Shown here: in pieces, positions 1 through 6,909 of the stretch | Layout of the letters: every line of letters starts with the position of its first letter | Position numbering within the stretch: the stretch's first letter is position 1 | Assembly (NCBI GenBank): GCA_017508505.1 | Contig: JAFVYT010000037.1 | Span: 1 to 13,233 of the forward strand | Origin: Clostridia bacterium | Lineage (GTDB): Bacteria; Bacillota_A; Clostridia; Oscillospirales; SIG627 | Reading direction: 5' to 3' | DNA: 13,233 nucleotides | The notes under the pieces: model-generated | Seen by the model: only the letters and a program-made list of their open reading frames with translations | Told to the model about the DNA's origin: nothing | Database searches by the model: none | Translations under genes and position numbers: made by a program

Positions 1-696
1 CAAAGCCACGATATCGGGGTGGCGGAACAGGGCGTTATCATCAAAGTTGATCTTGGCGTCAATGGCAAGAAGATTTCCTTCTTTCGTAGAGATCAAGGGG
101 TTGATTTCCACCAAAGAGCAATCCTTTTCCACAAACAAACGTTACATACCTCTGGTAATGGCAACGAACTGCTTTGCCTGAGCACCGGTGATGCCCAGCT
201 TCTTTGCCATTTCCCACCCGTTGTAATCGCGGTAACCGATGGTGGGGTCGATCTTCATATGGTGAAGCTTTTCGGGGTTCTTGCGAGAAAGCTCTTCGAT
301 TTCCATACCGCCTTCGGCAGAGGCCAGAAGGGTGATGCAAGCGTTAGCGCCGTCAACCGCCATGGAAACGTAGTACTCGTGGTCAATGTTGCTTCCTTCC
401 GTAACGTAAAGCTTACGTACGAATTTTCCTTCAGGACCTGCCTGATGGGGGTAAAGGGTCTTCCAGATCATTTTCTTTGCGGCGATCTGAACCTCTTCAA
501 TGCTGTGGCATACCTTAACGCCGCCGGCCTTGCCTCTGCCACCGGAATGGATCTGAGCCTTGATGGCGATGGGAAAGGTGCCGATCTCTTTTGCGATGTT
601 GACTGCCTCATCCATATTGGTGGCTATATAGCCTTTGGGGCAGGGAATGCCGTATTGCGTGTAAAGCTCACAGGCTTGATATTCGTGGATTTTCAT
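1..696 (-). pseudogene. sucC: Succinyl-CoA synthetase beta subunit, 5' part, interrupted by an in-frame stop
   Basis: SucC is the ATP-grasp subunit of ADP-forming succinyl-CoA ligase, which makes succinate and ATP from succinyl-CoA. The start at 696 has the typical opening MKIHEYQACELY, and an AGGAG lies about 9 bases upstream. The ATP-grasp signature HSGGRGKAGGVKV is at residues 50-62 and conserved Lys46 is present. After residue 184 (ITRGM) there is a TAA at 144-142. The same frame then stays open for 47 codons to the window edge and reads [16 protein letters not shown] and onward, which is standard SucC sequence. The stop falls where relatives usually carry a residue such as Tyr, so one base change (TAC or TAT to TAA) would explain it. 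The gene starts 14 bases after korC and is probably co-transcribed with it. Identity is near certain. Whether the stop is a true mutation or a sequence error is open. The 3' part lies outside the window. Confidence 0.85.
142..144 (-). other. In-frame TAA nonsense codon inside sucC
   Basis: TTA on the plus strand is read as TAA in the sucC frame, between codon 184 (Met) and an Arg codon. No base is gained or lost, because the frame on both sides encodes contiguous SucC sequence. TAA is also the normal stop of korA, korB and korC here, so codon reassignment is unlikely. Confidence 0.9.
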
Positions 697-710
697 TTGG
701 TACTCCTATA

Positions 711-1241
711 TTATTTTGCTAAGGCGGCGCCTTCCTCCAGCGCCTTCAGGTTCAGCTCCTCGGTTCCCTTGGGAACGTGCATCAGAACAGCCTTTTTGAT
801 GTTTTCAAAGGAGGAAAGTTGAAGCATTTCGTTGATGGCTCCCACGGAAACGATGTTTACCGTCTGCATCTTACCCACCTTGTCGCGGGCGGTAGCGAGA
901 ATGGGGAGCTTGCGGAAGTTTTTGTGGTCGTAGTCGGCGGGCACCTCAATGCTCTCGTCCACCAGAACGAAGCAATCCTCGTCCAGCCCCTTGCAGTACT
1001 GGTTGAAGGACTGCTGTGACAGCGCCATCACGAAGGTGGGACGGGTGACCTTGGTAAAGCCGATTTTCTCATCGGAGATGATGACCTCACCCTTGCACAT
1101 GCCGCCTCTGGCCTCGGGGCCGTAGGACTGGGACTGTGCCACGTATTTGTTTTCGAAAATTCCGGCCTCAGCCAGAATGATGGTACCTGTGATCAGGCCT
1201 TGCCCGCCGGTGCCGGCGAGTCTGATTTCCATTTTGCTCAT
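711..1241 (-). CDS. korC: 2-oxoglutarate:ferredoxin oxidoreductase, gamma subunit
   Basis: This is the gamma domain of the 2-oxoacid:ferredoxin oxidoreductase family, 176 residues, as a separate chain in the four-subunit cytoplasmic enzyme. The N-terminal GTGGQG loop is at residues 10-15, followed by the conserved SYGPEARGG segment around residues 39-47, both typical of the family. The start at 1241 is chosen because GGAGG lies 6 bases upstream and overlaps the korB stop region; Met4 would be too far from it. It begins 11 bases after korB and ends 14 bases before sucC, which fits one transcript. The gamma chain alone does not fix the substrate. Adjacent sucC is what points to 2-oxoglutarate rather than a branched-chain 2-oxoacid. 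Confidence 0.92.
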   Translation of the reverse strand: MSKMEIRLAGTGGQGLITGTIILAEAGIFENKYVAQSQSYGPEARGGMCKGEVIISDEKIGFTKVTRPTFVMALSQQSFNQYCKGLDEDCFVLVDESIEVPADYDHKNFRKLPILATARDKVGKMQTVNIVSVGAINEMLQLSSFENIKKAVLMHVPKGTEELNLKALEEGAALAK

Positions 1242-1252
1242 TTCGGGCCTCC

Positions 1253-2071
1253 TTACTTCTTTTGTACCTTGTCGATGATCTTGCGATACTGCTCGGTCAA
1301 TTCAGGGAACTCGGAGCGGCTCAGCTCACCGATGATCAGCTTGCCCTCCAGCTCCTCGGGAGACATGGTCCTGGCCTTTTCCACGGTGACGCTGTTTTCC
1401 TTCTGCCAACGGTACATATCCACGGCGCTGCCCTTCTTGTTCTTTCTGCCGTAGTAGGTGGGGCAGACGGAGGCACACTCGATGACGGAGAAGCCCTTGT
1501 GACGGATGCCCTCCTCAATGAGCTTGGTGGTGCGTACCGCGTCGTAGGCGGAGCCTCTTGCGGTGTAGGTGGCACCTGCGGCCTCGGCTACCTTGGGAAT
1601 GTCAAAGGGACGGTCGATGTTGCCGTAGGGAGCGGTGGTACCCTTTTCTCCGTAGGGAGTGGTGGGGGAGTACTGACCGCCGGTCATACCGTAGATGTCA
1701 TTATTGAATACGATGGCGGTGATGCCGATGTTACGGCGTGCCGCGTGGATCAGGTGGTTGCCGCCGATGGCGCTTGCGTCACCGTCACCCATAATGCAGA
1801 TGACCTCCAGCTCGGGACGGGCCATCTTGATGCCCGTCGCAAAGGCCAATGCTCTGCCGTGGGTGGTGTGCATGGTATTGAAGTCCATATAGCCTGCCGC
1901 ACGGGAGGAGCAGCCGATGCCCGAAACCAGAACGACCTTGTCCTTGTCCAGACCCAGATTCTCCACAGCCTGCGCCACGTCCTTCATCAGAACGCCGTGT
2001 CCGCAGCCTGCACACCAAATGTGAGGAAGGTGATCCTCACGGAAATATTTCTTTACCAGTTCAGATGCCAT
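1253..2071 (-). CDS. korB: 2-oxoglutarate:ferredoxin oxidoreductase, beta subunit (TPP and 4Fe-4S binding)
   Basis: This is the catalytic thiamine-diphosphate subunit of the oxidoreductase, 272 residues. Four cysteines match the family's cluster ligands: Cys20 and Cys23 in WCAGCGHG, Cys54 in GIGCSSR and Cys203 in CPTYYG. The TPP/Mg motif is GDGDASAIGGNH at residues 95-106, followed by NNDIYGMTGGQ at 123-133. The frame is open further upstream, but the start at 2071 (MASELVKKYF) is preferred because AAGGAGGG lies just upstream and the upstream extension has no family character. The gap to korA is only 2 bases, so translation is probably coupled. The enzyme decarboxylates 2-oxoglutarate with CoA to succinyl-CoA and reduces ferredoxin, or runs in reverse. 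Confidence 0.94.
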   Translation of the reverse strand: MASELVKKYFREDHLPHIWCAGCGHGVLMKDVAQAVENLGLDKDKVVLVSGIGCSSRAAGYMDFNTMHTTHGRALAFATGIKMARPELEVICIMGDGDASAIGGNHLIHAARRNIGITAIVFNNDIYGMTGGQYSPTTPYGEKGTTAPYGNIDRPFDIPKVAEAAGATYTARGSAYDAVRTTKLIEEGIRHKGFSVIECASVCPTYYGRKNKKGSAVDMYRWQKENSVTVEKARTMSPEELEGKLIIGELSRSEFPELTEQYRKIIDKVQKK

Positions 2072-2073
2072 GA

Positions 2074-3204
2074 TTAGCCCTCCTTCACAGCGGCCTTGAT
2101 CTCGTCGGGGGTGATGACGGTGCCGTTGACCTTTCCGATGAAATCTACCTTGCAATTGCCCTTGACCACACGCTCAACCTCCAGCACCAATTGGCCGAAG
2201 TTGTGCTCTGCCACGATGACGCGGCCAACCTTGCGGGAGATCTCCTCCATCTTCTTTTCGGGGAAGGGCCAAATGGTGATGGGACGGAACAGACCCACCT
2301 TCACACCCTCGGCGCGCAGCTCCTCGATGGCGCTGTAGACGCTTCTTGCGGTGCCGCCGTAGCAGACCACGCAAACCTCTGCGTCCTCCAGATCCTTTTC
2401 CTCCCACTCCAGAATGTCGTCCAGATTCTCATCGATCTTGGCCATCAGGCGTCTGACCTGAGCGTCTGCGATGTCGGTGGAGTTGGTGGGGAAGCCGTCC
2501 TTGGCGTGGATCAGACCCGTGACGTTGTATCTCTGTCCCATACCGAAGGGAGCAAAGTCGGGCACGAGCTTGCCGTCGGTACAATCGTAGGCAGGGCCGG
2601 CCTTTGCGGGGTCGGGGGTGACGGTGCGATTGATCACCTCAACGTCTCCCGCCTCGGGGATCTCCATGCTTTCTCTCAAATGTCCGACGATCTCGTCCAT
2701 TAAAAAGATCACGGGGGTGCGGTACTTTTCCGAAAGATTAAAGGCGCGCACGCATTTGGTGTAGCACTCCTCTACGGTAGAGGGAGCCAGCGCGATGATG
2801 GGGTGGTCGCCGTGGGTACCCCATCTGGCCTGCATGACGTCTCCCTGAGAGGGGGAGGTGGGAAGACCTGTGGAGGGGCCTGCACGCTGTACGTCCACCA
2901 AAACGAAGGGGATTTCCGTCAAGCACGCGTAGCCGAGGTTCTCCTGCTTCAGAGAGAAGCCGGGGCCGGAGGTGGCAGTCATTGCCTTGACGCCTGCGGC
3001 ACTGGCACCGATGGCCGCCGCGCAGGATGCGATCTCATCCTCCATCTGGATGAAGCGTCCGCCCACCTGAGGCATTCTGACGGCACATCCCTCGGCGATC
3101 TCGGTGGAGGGGGTGATGGGATATCCCGCAAAGAAGCGGCATCCCGCTGCAAGAGCACCCTCAACGCAGGCCTGGTTGCCCTGCATCAATTTGATATTTT
3201 TCAT
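2074..3204 (-). CDS. korA: 2-oxoglutarate:ferredoxin oxidoreductase, alpha subunit
   Basis: This is the alpha subunit, 376 residues, supplying the pyrimidine-binding TPP domain and the C-terminal transketolase-like domain. Visible motifs are GYPITPSTE (27-35), ATSGPGFSLKQE (77-88), VDVQRAGPSTGLPT around residue 105, and ITIWPFPEKK near residue 320. These are characteristic of KorA/VorB-type chains. The start at 3204 (MKNIKLMQGNQA) forms a 4-base ATGA overlap with the korD stop, indicating translational coupling; an upstream in-frame Met would lie inside korD. Length is normal. Related enzymes use 2-oxoisovalerate, and substrate is inferred from the sucC neighbour rather than from residues. 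Confidence 0.94.
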   Translation of the reverse strand: MKNIKLMQGNQACVEGALAAGCRFFAGYPITPSTEIAEGCAVRMPQVGGRFIQMEDEIASCAAAIGASAAGVKAMTATSGPGFSLKQENLGYACLTEIPFVLVDVQRAGPSTGLPTSPSQGDVMQARWGTHGDHPIIALAPSTVEECYTKCVRAFNLSEKYRTPVIFLMDEIVGHLRESMEIPEAGDVEVINRTVTPDPAKAGPAYDCTDGKLVPDFAPFGMGQRYNVTGLIHAKDGFPTNSTDIADAQVRRLMAKIDENLDDILEWEEKDLEDAEVCVVCYGGTARSVYSAIEELRAEGVKVGLFRPITIWPFPEKKMEEISRKVGRVIVAEHNFGQLVLEVERVVKGNCKVDFIGKVNGTVITPDEIKAAVKEG

Positions 3205-3407
3205 GCTTTTACCTCCTCCAGCCAAATGGCGTAGTCGGGGCATCTGATCTCACAGAGGCCGCACTTGATACATTTGTCTTCTTCCAGGATTGCGATCTTG
3301 TCGCCCTTCAGCCCCAAAACACCCTTGGGACAGAAGGCGGCACAAATGCCGCAGCCCTTGCACCAGCCCACGTTCAGGACCAGCTTTTTTGATTTCTTGT
3401 CTGCCAT
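3201..3407 (-). CDS. korD: 2-oxoglutarate:ferredoxin oxidoreductase, delta subunit (2x[4Fe-4S] ferredoxin)
   Basis: This is a 68-residue bacterial-type ferredoxin and the first gene of the kor operon. Two complete cluster motifs are visible: C16-x2-C19-x2-C22-x3-C26-P and C46-x2-C49-x2-C52-x3-C56-P. It should carry electrons from the TPP/cluster site of the beta subunit to soluble ferredoxin. GGAAAGGTGAG sits just upstream of the ATG at 3407. The gene overlaps korA by 4 bases. A free ferredoxin would look similar, but its fixed position in front of korA argues for a dedicated delta subunit. Confidence 0.92.
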   Translation of the reverse strand: MADKKSKKLVLNVGWCKGCGICAAFCPKGVLGLKGDKIAILEEDKCIKCGLCEIRCPDYAIWLEEVKA

Positions 3408-3448
3408 ATTCTCACCTTTCCTTCCGAGGAATTCTCTGCCTTTCGATC

Positions 3449-3467
3449 GCGTTTTTTTCTAAAACGC
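3449..3467. repeat. Perfect inverted repeat in the kor 5' untranslated region
   Basis: GCGTTTT (3449-3455) and AAAACGC (3461-3467) are perfect inverted copies around a 5-base loop. With a one-base bulge the pairing extends through GAT (3445-3447) and ATC (3468-3470). It lies about 20-40 bases inside the predicted kor transcript and is not followed by a T-run on either strand, so it is more likely an operator or leader hairpin than a terminator. Function is unknown. Confidence 0.45.
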
Positions 3468-3491
3468 ATCAAAAGTATGAACATAAGCTAG

Positions 3492-3520
3492 ATGATACCA
3501 CAAATTTCGTTTTTTTACAA
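3492..3520 (-). promoter_or_regulatory. Predicted sigma-A promoter of the kor-suc operon
   Basis: On the minus strand TTGTAA (3520-3515) is followed, after exactly 17 bases, by TATCAT (3497-3492), matching the sigma-A hexamers at 4 and 5 of 6 positions. Transcription would begin near 3485, giving a leader of about 78 bases before korD. It is the best-scoring pair by eye in this AT-rich gap. Confidence 0.65.
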
Positions 3521-3538
3521 GTTTGAATTCTCCTGTAA
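3515..3538. repeat. Imperfect dyad over the kor -35 region
   Basis: TTACAAG (3515-3521) and CCTGTAA (3532-3538) form an inverted repeat with one mismatch around an AT-rich centre containing GAATTC. The left arm covers the predicted kor -35 hexamer. A longer-range pair, AAGTATGA (3473-3480) and TCATACTT (3540-3547), brackets the promoter. Either could be a regulator site, possibly for the divergent S24-type regulator, but this is inference from position only. Confidence 0.3.
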
Positions 3539-3624
3539 GTCATACTTATTTTTTTGTTTTTTATATAGATGCTATAACGATTCTTTATACATTTGTTGAA
3601 AAAATATGAAAAAGCGTAAAAATC

Positions 3625-3653
3625 TTTACTTTCTTTGGGAATTGTGTTATGAT
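3625..3653 (+). promoter_or_regulatory. Predicted sigma-A promoter of the S24 regulator gene
   Basis: TTTACT (3625-3630), a 17-base spacer, then TATGAT (3648-3653). The -10 matches consensus at 5 of 6 positions and the -35 at 4 of 6. Transcription would start near 3660, giving a short leader of about 29 bases that holds the GAAAGAGGG ribosome binding site. Confidence 0.6.
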
Positions 3654-3688
3654 AAAAGACAGAAACGAAGGAAAGAGGGTCAAACGGG

Positions 3689-4387
3689 ATGTCATTTAGC
3701 CAAAAGGTCTCAAAGCTCCTGCAGGAAAATAAGATGACCACGGCCACCCTGGCCAAGGAAACGGGGATTCCCTATACCACTCTGGATAGTATGCTGAAAA
3801 GGGAAACGGACACCCGTCGCCTTGCCTCGGTGTTCCGCATCGCCCGTGCGCTGGGGACCTCGGTGGAGGCCTTGGTGTTTGATCGGGAGGAGGAGCAGGC
3901 CGTCTCCGAGGAGGAAAAGCGCATTCTGGAGCTGTATTCTCTTTTGGACGCACGGGGGCGCAACACCGTCCTTTCCATTTTGGAGCATCAGGTGGACTGC
4001 AGTAAGACACCGTCCCCGACCATTCCCGTTTACGAAGCACCCGCGGCCGCAGGCACGGGTCTTCCCGTCTACAGCGACAAGGCGGAGCTTCTTCCCTTGA
4101 CGGAGGACGCACCCCAAGGGGCGGATTTTGGCATCCGCATCTCCGGAGACAGTATGGAGCCCCTCTTTTCCGACGGAGATCTGGTGTACGTAGAAAAAAC
4201 GGAGCAGATCCTTTCGGGGCAGATAGGCATTTTCCTGTTAAACGGAGAAAGCCTTTGTAAAAAATACACCGTGACCGAGGGGGAGGCCTACCTTGTATCC
4301 CTCAATCCCGCCTATGAGCCCATCCACGTGCTGGAGGGGGACAGCGTTCGCTTGGTGGGACGGGTCATTTCGAAGGAAACGGATTAA
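3689..4387 (+). CDS. XRE-family regulator with S24 (LexA/CI-like) self-cleavage domain
   Basis: This is a 232-residue DNA-binding regulator. Residues about 5-64 form a Cro/CI-type helix-turn-helix, with TLAKETGIPYTTLDSMLKR at 20-38 as the recognition region. A charged linker (about 66-110) leads to an S24 peptidase-like domain. That domain has a candidate Ala121-Gly122 cleavage site, nucleophile Ser155 in ISGDSMEP and general base Lys191 in LCKKY. The spacing between these three resembles LexA and CI, so the residues needed for self-cleavage all appear present. It is transcribed divergently from kor and is followed after 15 bases by a membrane protein gene. It is not LexA itself, since the N-terminus is XRE-type rather than the LexA winged helix. 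Targets are unknown. It could be a stress regulator or a domesticated phage repressor. Confidence 0.88.
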   Translation: MSFSQKVSKLLQENKMTTATLAKETGIPYTTLDSMLKRETDTRRLASVFRIARALGTSVEALVFDREEEQAVSEEEKRILELYSLLDARGRNTVLSILEHQVDCSKTPSPTIPVYEAPAAAGTGLPVYSDKAELLPLTEDAPQGADFGIRISGDSMEPLFSDGDLVYVEKTEQILSGQIGIFLLNGESLCKKYTVTEGEAYLVSLNPAYEPIHVLEGDSVRLVGRVISKETD

Positions 4388-4402
4388 GAGAGGATAAAAG
4401 AA

Positions 4403-5476
4403 ATGAAGCTGAATCAAAAAAGCAACAAGGGCCTCCTTGTGGTGGTGGGGATCGCCGTTTTTCTGATCCCGATGCTGCTTGCCGCCCTGTTTCTGCAGGA
4501 AAATCTCAGCCCCGATTTGACCCGCGGCACCGTGCAGGCCGTGCGTCTCTTGCACGGGGAAGAGGAGGAGCGCATCACCGCCTCCGGGGAGCTTGCCTTT
4601 TTCATTGAGGCCGCCACGGGTGGCGACCGCATCGAGAAGGCCGCGGACGATCTGGAGGATTACCGCCTTTTGACGGTCACCTTTGAAAAGTTCAATCGGG
4701 AATATACCTACCGCTTTTATTTGAGTGACTCGGAGCTGAACTGTGTCTATACCGACCCTGCGGGAGCGTTCTTCCTGCTTCCTTCCGAAACTGCCAAAAG
4801 GCTGCAGGGACACGCCCTTTTGGAGGACTACGCCCTTTCCTTCTCCGATGCCCCCGTGGCCGTCCTCTCTCAAGGAGGCAAGGACTTTGCCCCCGTCCTT
4901 TCCGAGGGCGAGTGGAATTATCTCCGTGCCGACGGCGAGGAGCACTCGGACAAGGTGAAAAGAGAAACCGAGACCGTGACGGATCTTCCTCAGGGAGAAT
5001 CCCTGAATCTGAAGCTTTCCACAGAGCCCGACTACTGCCACGTTGCAGTCATGCGCGGGGGAGAGCAGCTCTTCTCCGACGATTACGCAAAGCTCCCCCC
5101 CCTTACCCTGGAGCAGGATACCGAGCTCACCGTCATCGTCACCTGTAGCTGGTATGAGAAGGAGGAAACCTCCTACCACGGAAAGATCACCTACACCTTC
5201 GACGTGTTTTACAATCTTCCCACCCTCTGCACCCTCGACCGAACCGAGGTCAAGGCAGGGGAGACCCTCACCCTCACCGTCGCCCATAGCTCCACCCCTC
5301 AGATCGACGTGACCACGGGCTTTGCTGCCGGAAAGAAGCAGACCGTGAAGCGCGACGGCAATTGGATCGTCACCATCCCCGTGGCCGAGGACGCCATGAC
5401 GGGAAAGTTTTCCATTATGGTAATGGGCAGCGACGTGGAGGAAACCCTCGAGATCACCATCCTCCCCAAGTCCTGA
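4403..5476 (+). CDS. Single-pass membrane protein with beta-rich ectodomain, function unknown
   Basis: A 357-residue protein with a basic N-terminus (Lys2, Lys6, Lys9), one hydrophobic segment at about 11-31 and a long, acidic extracytoplasmic part. The segment is probably an uncleaved anchor with the bulk outside. The last 85 residues (TLDRTEVKAGETLTLTV onward) look like an Ig-like beta-sandwich. From memory, the segment with YHGKITYTFDVFYNLP resembles the region ahead of the peptidase domain in some clostridial M23-type membrane proteins. No M23 HxxxD or HxH motif occurs here, and the stop is followed at once by a terminator. AGAGGA precedes the ATG at 4403. It is co-transcribed with the S24 regulator gene, so the two may be functionally linked. 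The gene itself is well supported; the family resemblance is tentative. Confidence 0.8.
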   Translation: MKLNQKSNKGLLVVVGIAVFLIPMLLAALFLQENLSPDLTRGTVQAVRLLHGEEEERITASGELAFFIEAATGGDRIEKAADDLEDYRLLTVTFEKFNREYTYRFYLSDSELNCVYTDPAGAFFLLPSETAKRLQGHALLEDYALSFSDAPVAVLSQGGKDFAPVLSEGEWNYLRADGEEHSDKVKRETETVTDLPQGESLNLKLSTEPDYCHVAVMRGGEQLFSDDYAKLPPLTLEQDTELTVIVTCSWYEKEETSYHGKITYTFDVFYNLPTLCTLDRTEVKAGETLTLTVAHSSTPQIDVTTGFAAGKKQTVKRDGNWIVTIPVAEDAMTGKFSIMVMGSDVEETLEITILPKS

Positions 5477-5497
5477 CCCCCCACTTCCCACCGCAAA

Positions 5498-5534
5498 ACA
5501 AAAGGCAGACACCAAAGTGGTGTCTGCCTTTTTT
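5498..5534. terminator. Bidirectional intrinsic terminator between the membrane protein gene and clpX
   Basis: GGCAGACACCA (5504-5514) and TGGTGTCTGCC (5518-5528) pair perfectly over 11 bases with a 3-base loop. A T6 run follows on the plus strand and TTTTGTTTT follows on the minus strand. It sits between two convergent genes and can end both transcripts. Confidence 0.93.
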
Positions 5535-5553
5535 CTTCACGGATAGGAGGCGC

Positions 5554-6834
5554 TTAGCCTGCCTTTTCCTCGCTTTTTTGGGTCTTTTTGGCCTCGTCCT
5601 TTTTCAGGATCAGCCTCGGAGCCTTCCCCTCGGAGACCACGGACTTGGTGATGACCACCCGTTTGACGTCCCGACGGTCGGGCAGCTCGTACATGATCGG
5701 CTGCAAAAAGCCCTCCAAAATGGAGCGCAGTCCGCGGGCACCGGTGTTTTGCTCCTTGGCAAGACGGGCGATCTCCCGATAGGCATCGTCGCGGAAATCC
5801 AGCTCGATTCCGTCAAAGCGGAAGAGCTTCTGATATTGGCGCACCAGCGCGTTCTTCGGCTCCGTCAGGATGCGTACCAAGCTCTCCTCATCCAGAGAAT
5901 CCATGGGCACCACCACGGGGATGCGCCCCACCAGCTCGGGGATGATGCCGAATTTGACCAAATCGTGAGGGATGACCTTGCCGATGATCGCGTTCTTGTC
6001 GTCCTTCTTCTGGGGATCCTCCTCCTTGAGGTCAAAGCCGATGGCCTTTTTGCCCTGACGGCGGCGGATGATGTCCTCCATTCCGTCGAAGGCACCGCCG
6101 CAAATGAAGAGGATGTTCTTGGTGTCGATGCGGATGAATTCCTGATTGGGGTGCTTTCTGCCGCCCTGCGGGGGAACGTTGGCTACGGTGCCCTCCAAGA
6201 TCTTGAGGAGAGCCTGCTGCACGCCCTCGCCCGATACGTCACGGGTGATGGAGCGATTTTCGCTCTTGCGCGCGACCTTGTCGATCTCGTCGATATAAAT
6301 GATGCCCTTCTGGGCCTTTTCCACGTCGTAGTCTGCCGCCTGGATCAGGCGTAGGAGGATGTTCTCTACGTCCTCACCCACGTATCCCGCCTCGGTCAAG
6401 GTGGTAGCATCCGCAATGGCAAAGGGCACCTCCAGCGCCTTGGCGAGGGTCTGTGCAAGATAGGTCTTGCCACAGCCCGTGTCTCCGATGAGCAGGATGT
6501 TGCTCTTCTGGATCTCCACCTCGTCGTCATCCTTTTGCATCAGACGCTTGTAGTGGTTATAAACGGCCACGGAAAGCGCCATCTTGGCCTTGTCCTGACC
6601 CACCACGAAGGCGTCCAGCTTCTTTTTCAGCTCCGTGGGACGGGGAAGATGGGAGATTTCAAAGCTCTTTTTCTTATTCTCCTCGGCGACGGTGTACTCC
6701 TTGACCAGATCGTAGCACAGATTGACGCAATGGTCACAAATAAAGATTCCGCGGGGACCCGGAATCAAAAACTGTACCTGCCCCTCCGTTCTGGAACAGA
6801 AGGAACAGGAAGGGGGATTTTTGGAATTTGCCAT
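5554..6834 (-). CDS. clpX: ATP-dependent Clp protease ATP-binding subunit ClpX
   Basis: ClpX is the AAA+ unfoldase that feeds substrates to ClpP, 426 residues, cytoplasmic. Visible elements in order are the N-terminal zinc-binding domain with Cys10, Cys13, Cys33 and Cys36; Walker A GDTGCGKT (117-124); pore loop GYVG (150-153); Walker B IIYIDEID (178-185); RKH loop (226-228); ClpP-docking IGF tripeptide (265-267); and sensor region GARGLRS. All functional parts are present. The start at 6834 ([10 protein letters not shown]) is chosen because AAAGGAGT lies just upstream; an in-frame extension upstream would run into the hairpin region. It follows clpP by 75 bases containing a terminator-like hairpin. 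The end faces the bidirectional terminator at 5498-5534. Confidence 0.97.
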   Translation of the reverse strand: MANSKNPPSCSFCSRTEGQVQFLIPGPRGIFICDHCVNLCYDLVKEYTVAEENKKKSFEISHLPRPTELKKKLDAFVVGQDKAKMALSVAVYNHYKRLMQKDDDEVEIQKSNILLIGDTGCGKTYLAQTLAKALEVPFAIADATTLTEAGYVGEDVENILLRLIQAADYDVEKAQKGIIYIDEIDKVARKSENRSITRDVSGEGVQQALLKILEGTVANVPPQGGRKHPNQEFIRIDTKNILFICGGAFDGMEDIIRRRQGKKAIGFDLKEEDPQKKDDKNAIIGKVIPHDLVKFGIIPELVGRIPVVVPMDSLDEESLVRILTEPKNALVRQYQKLFRFDGIELDFRDDAYREIARLAKEQNTGARGLRSILEGFLQPIMYELPDRRDVKRVVITKSVVSEGKAPRLILKKDEAKKTQKSEEKAG

Positions 6835-6854
6835 AATGACTCCTTTTTCCTTTG

Positions 6855-6893
6855 AAAAATGCCGAGCAAGCCAAGGCCTGCGCGGCATTTTTT
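6855..6893 (-). terminator. Hairpin with U-run between clpP and clpX, probable terminator or attenuator
   Basis: AAAAATGCCG (6855-6864) and CGGCATTTTT (6883-6892) pair perfectly over 10 bases. The stem continues inward with GCA/TGC and GCC/GGC, separated by single mismatches. On the minus strand the GC-rich stem ends in TTTTT, as in an intrinsic terminator. The U-run ends about 20 bases before the clpX ATG, so it may reduce readthrough from the tig-clpP transcript into clpX. I see no convincing separate clpX promoter. Confidence 0.7.
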
Positions 6894-6909
6894 CATTTGA
6901 ATTGAAAGA

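Noticed and set aside
142..144. Stop-codon reassignment or programmed readthrough as the explanation for the sucC TAA
   Set aside because: TAA ends several neighbouring genes normally and no readthrough context or recoding structure is evident. A point mutation or sequence error is simpler.
19..822. 267-codon open frame on the plus strand opposite sucC and korC
   Set aside because: It lies opposite two genes with unmistakable family motifs and has no ribosome binding site or domain of its own.
3408..3688. LexA-type operator (CGAAC-N4-GTTCG) for the S24 regulator
   Set aside because: I looked for this box near both divergent promoters and did not find it.
4238..5515. 425-codon open frame on the minus strand opposite the membrane protein gene
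   Set aside because: It is antisense to a gene with a good ribosome binding site and membrane segment, crosses the terminator and the end of the S24 gene, and has no recognisable domain. It reflects GC-biased codon use.
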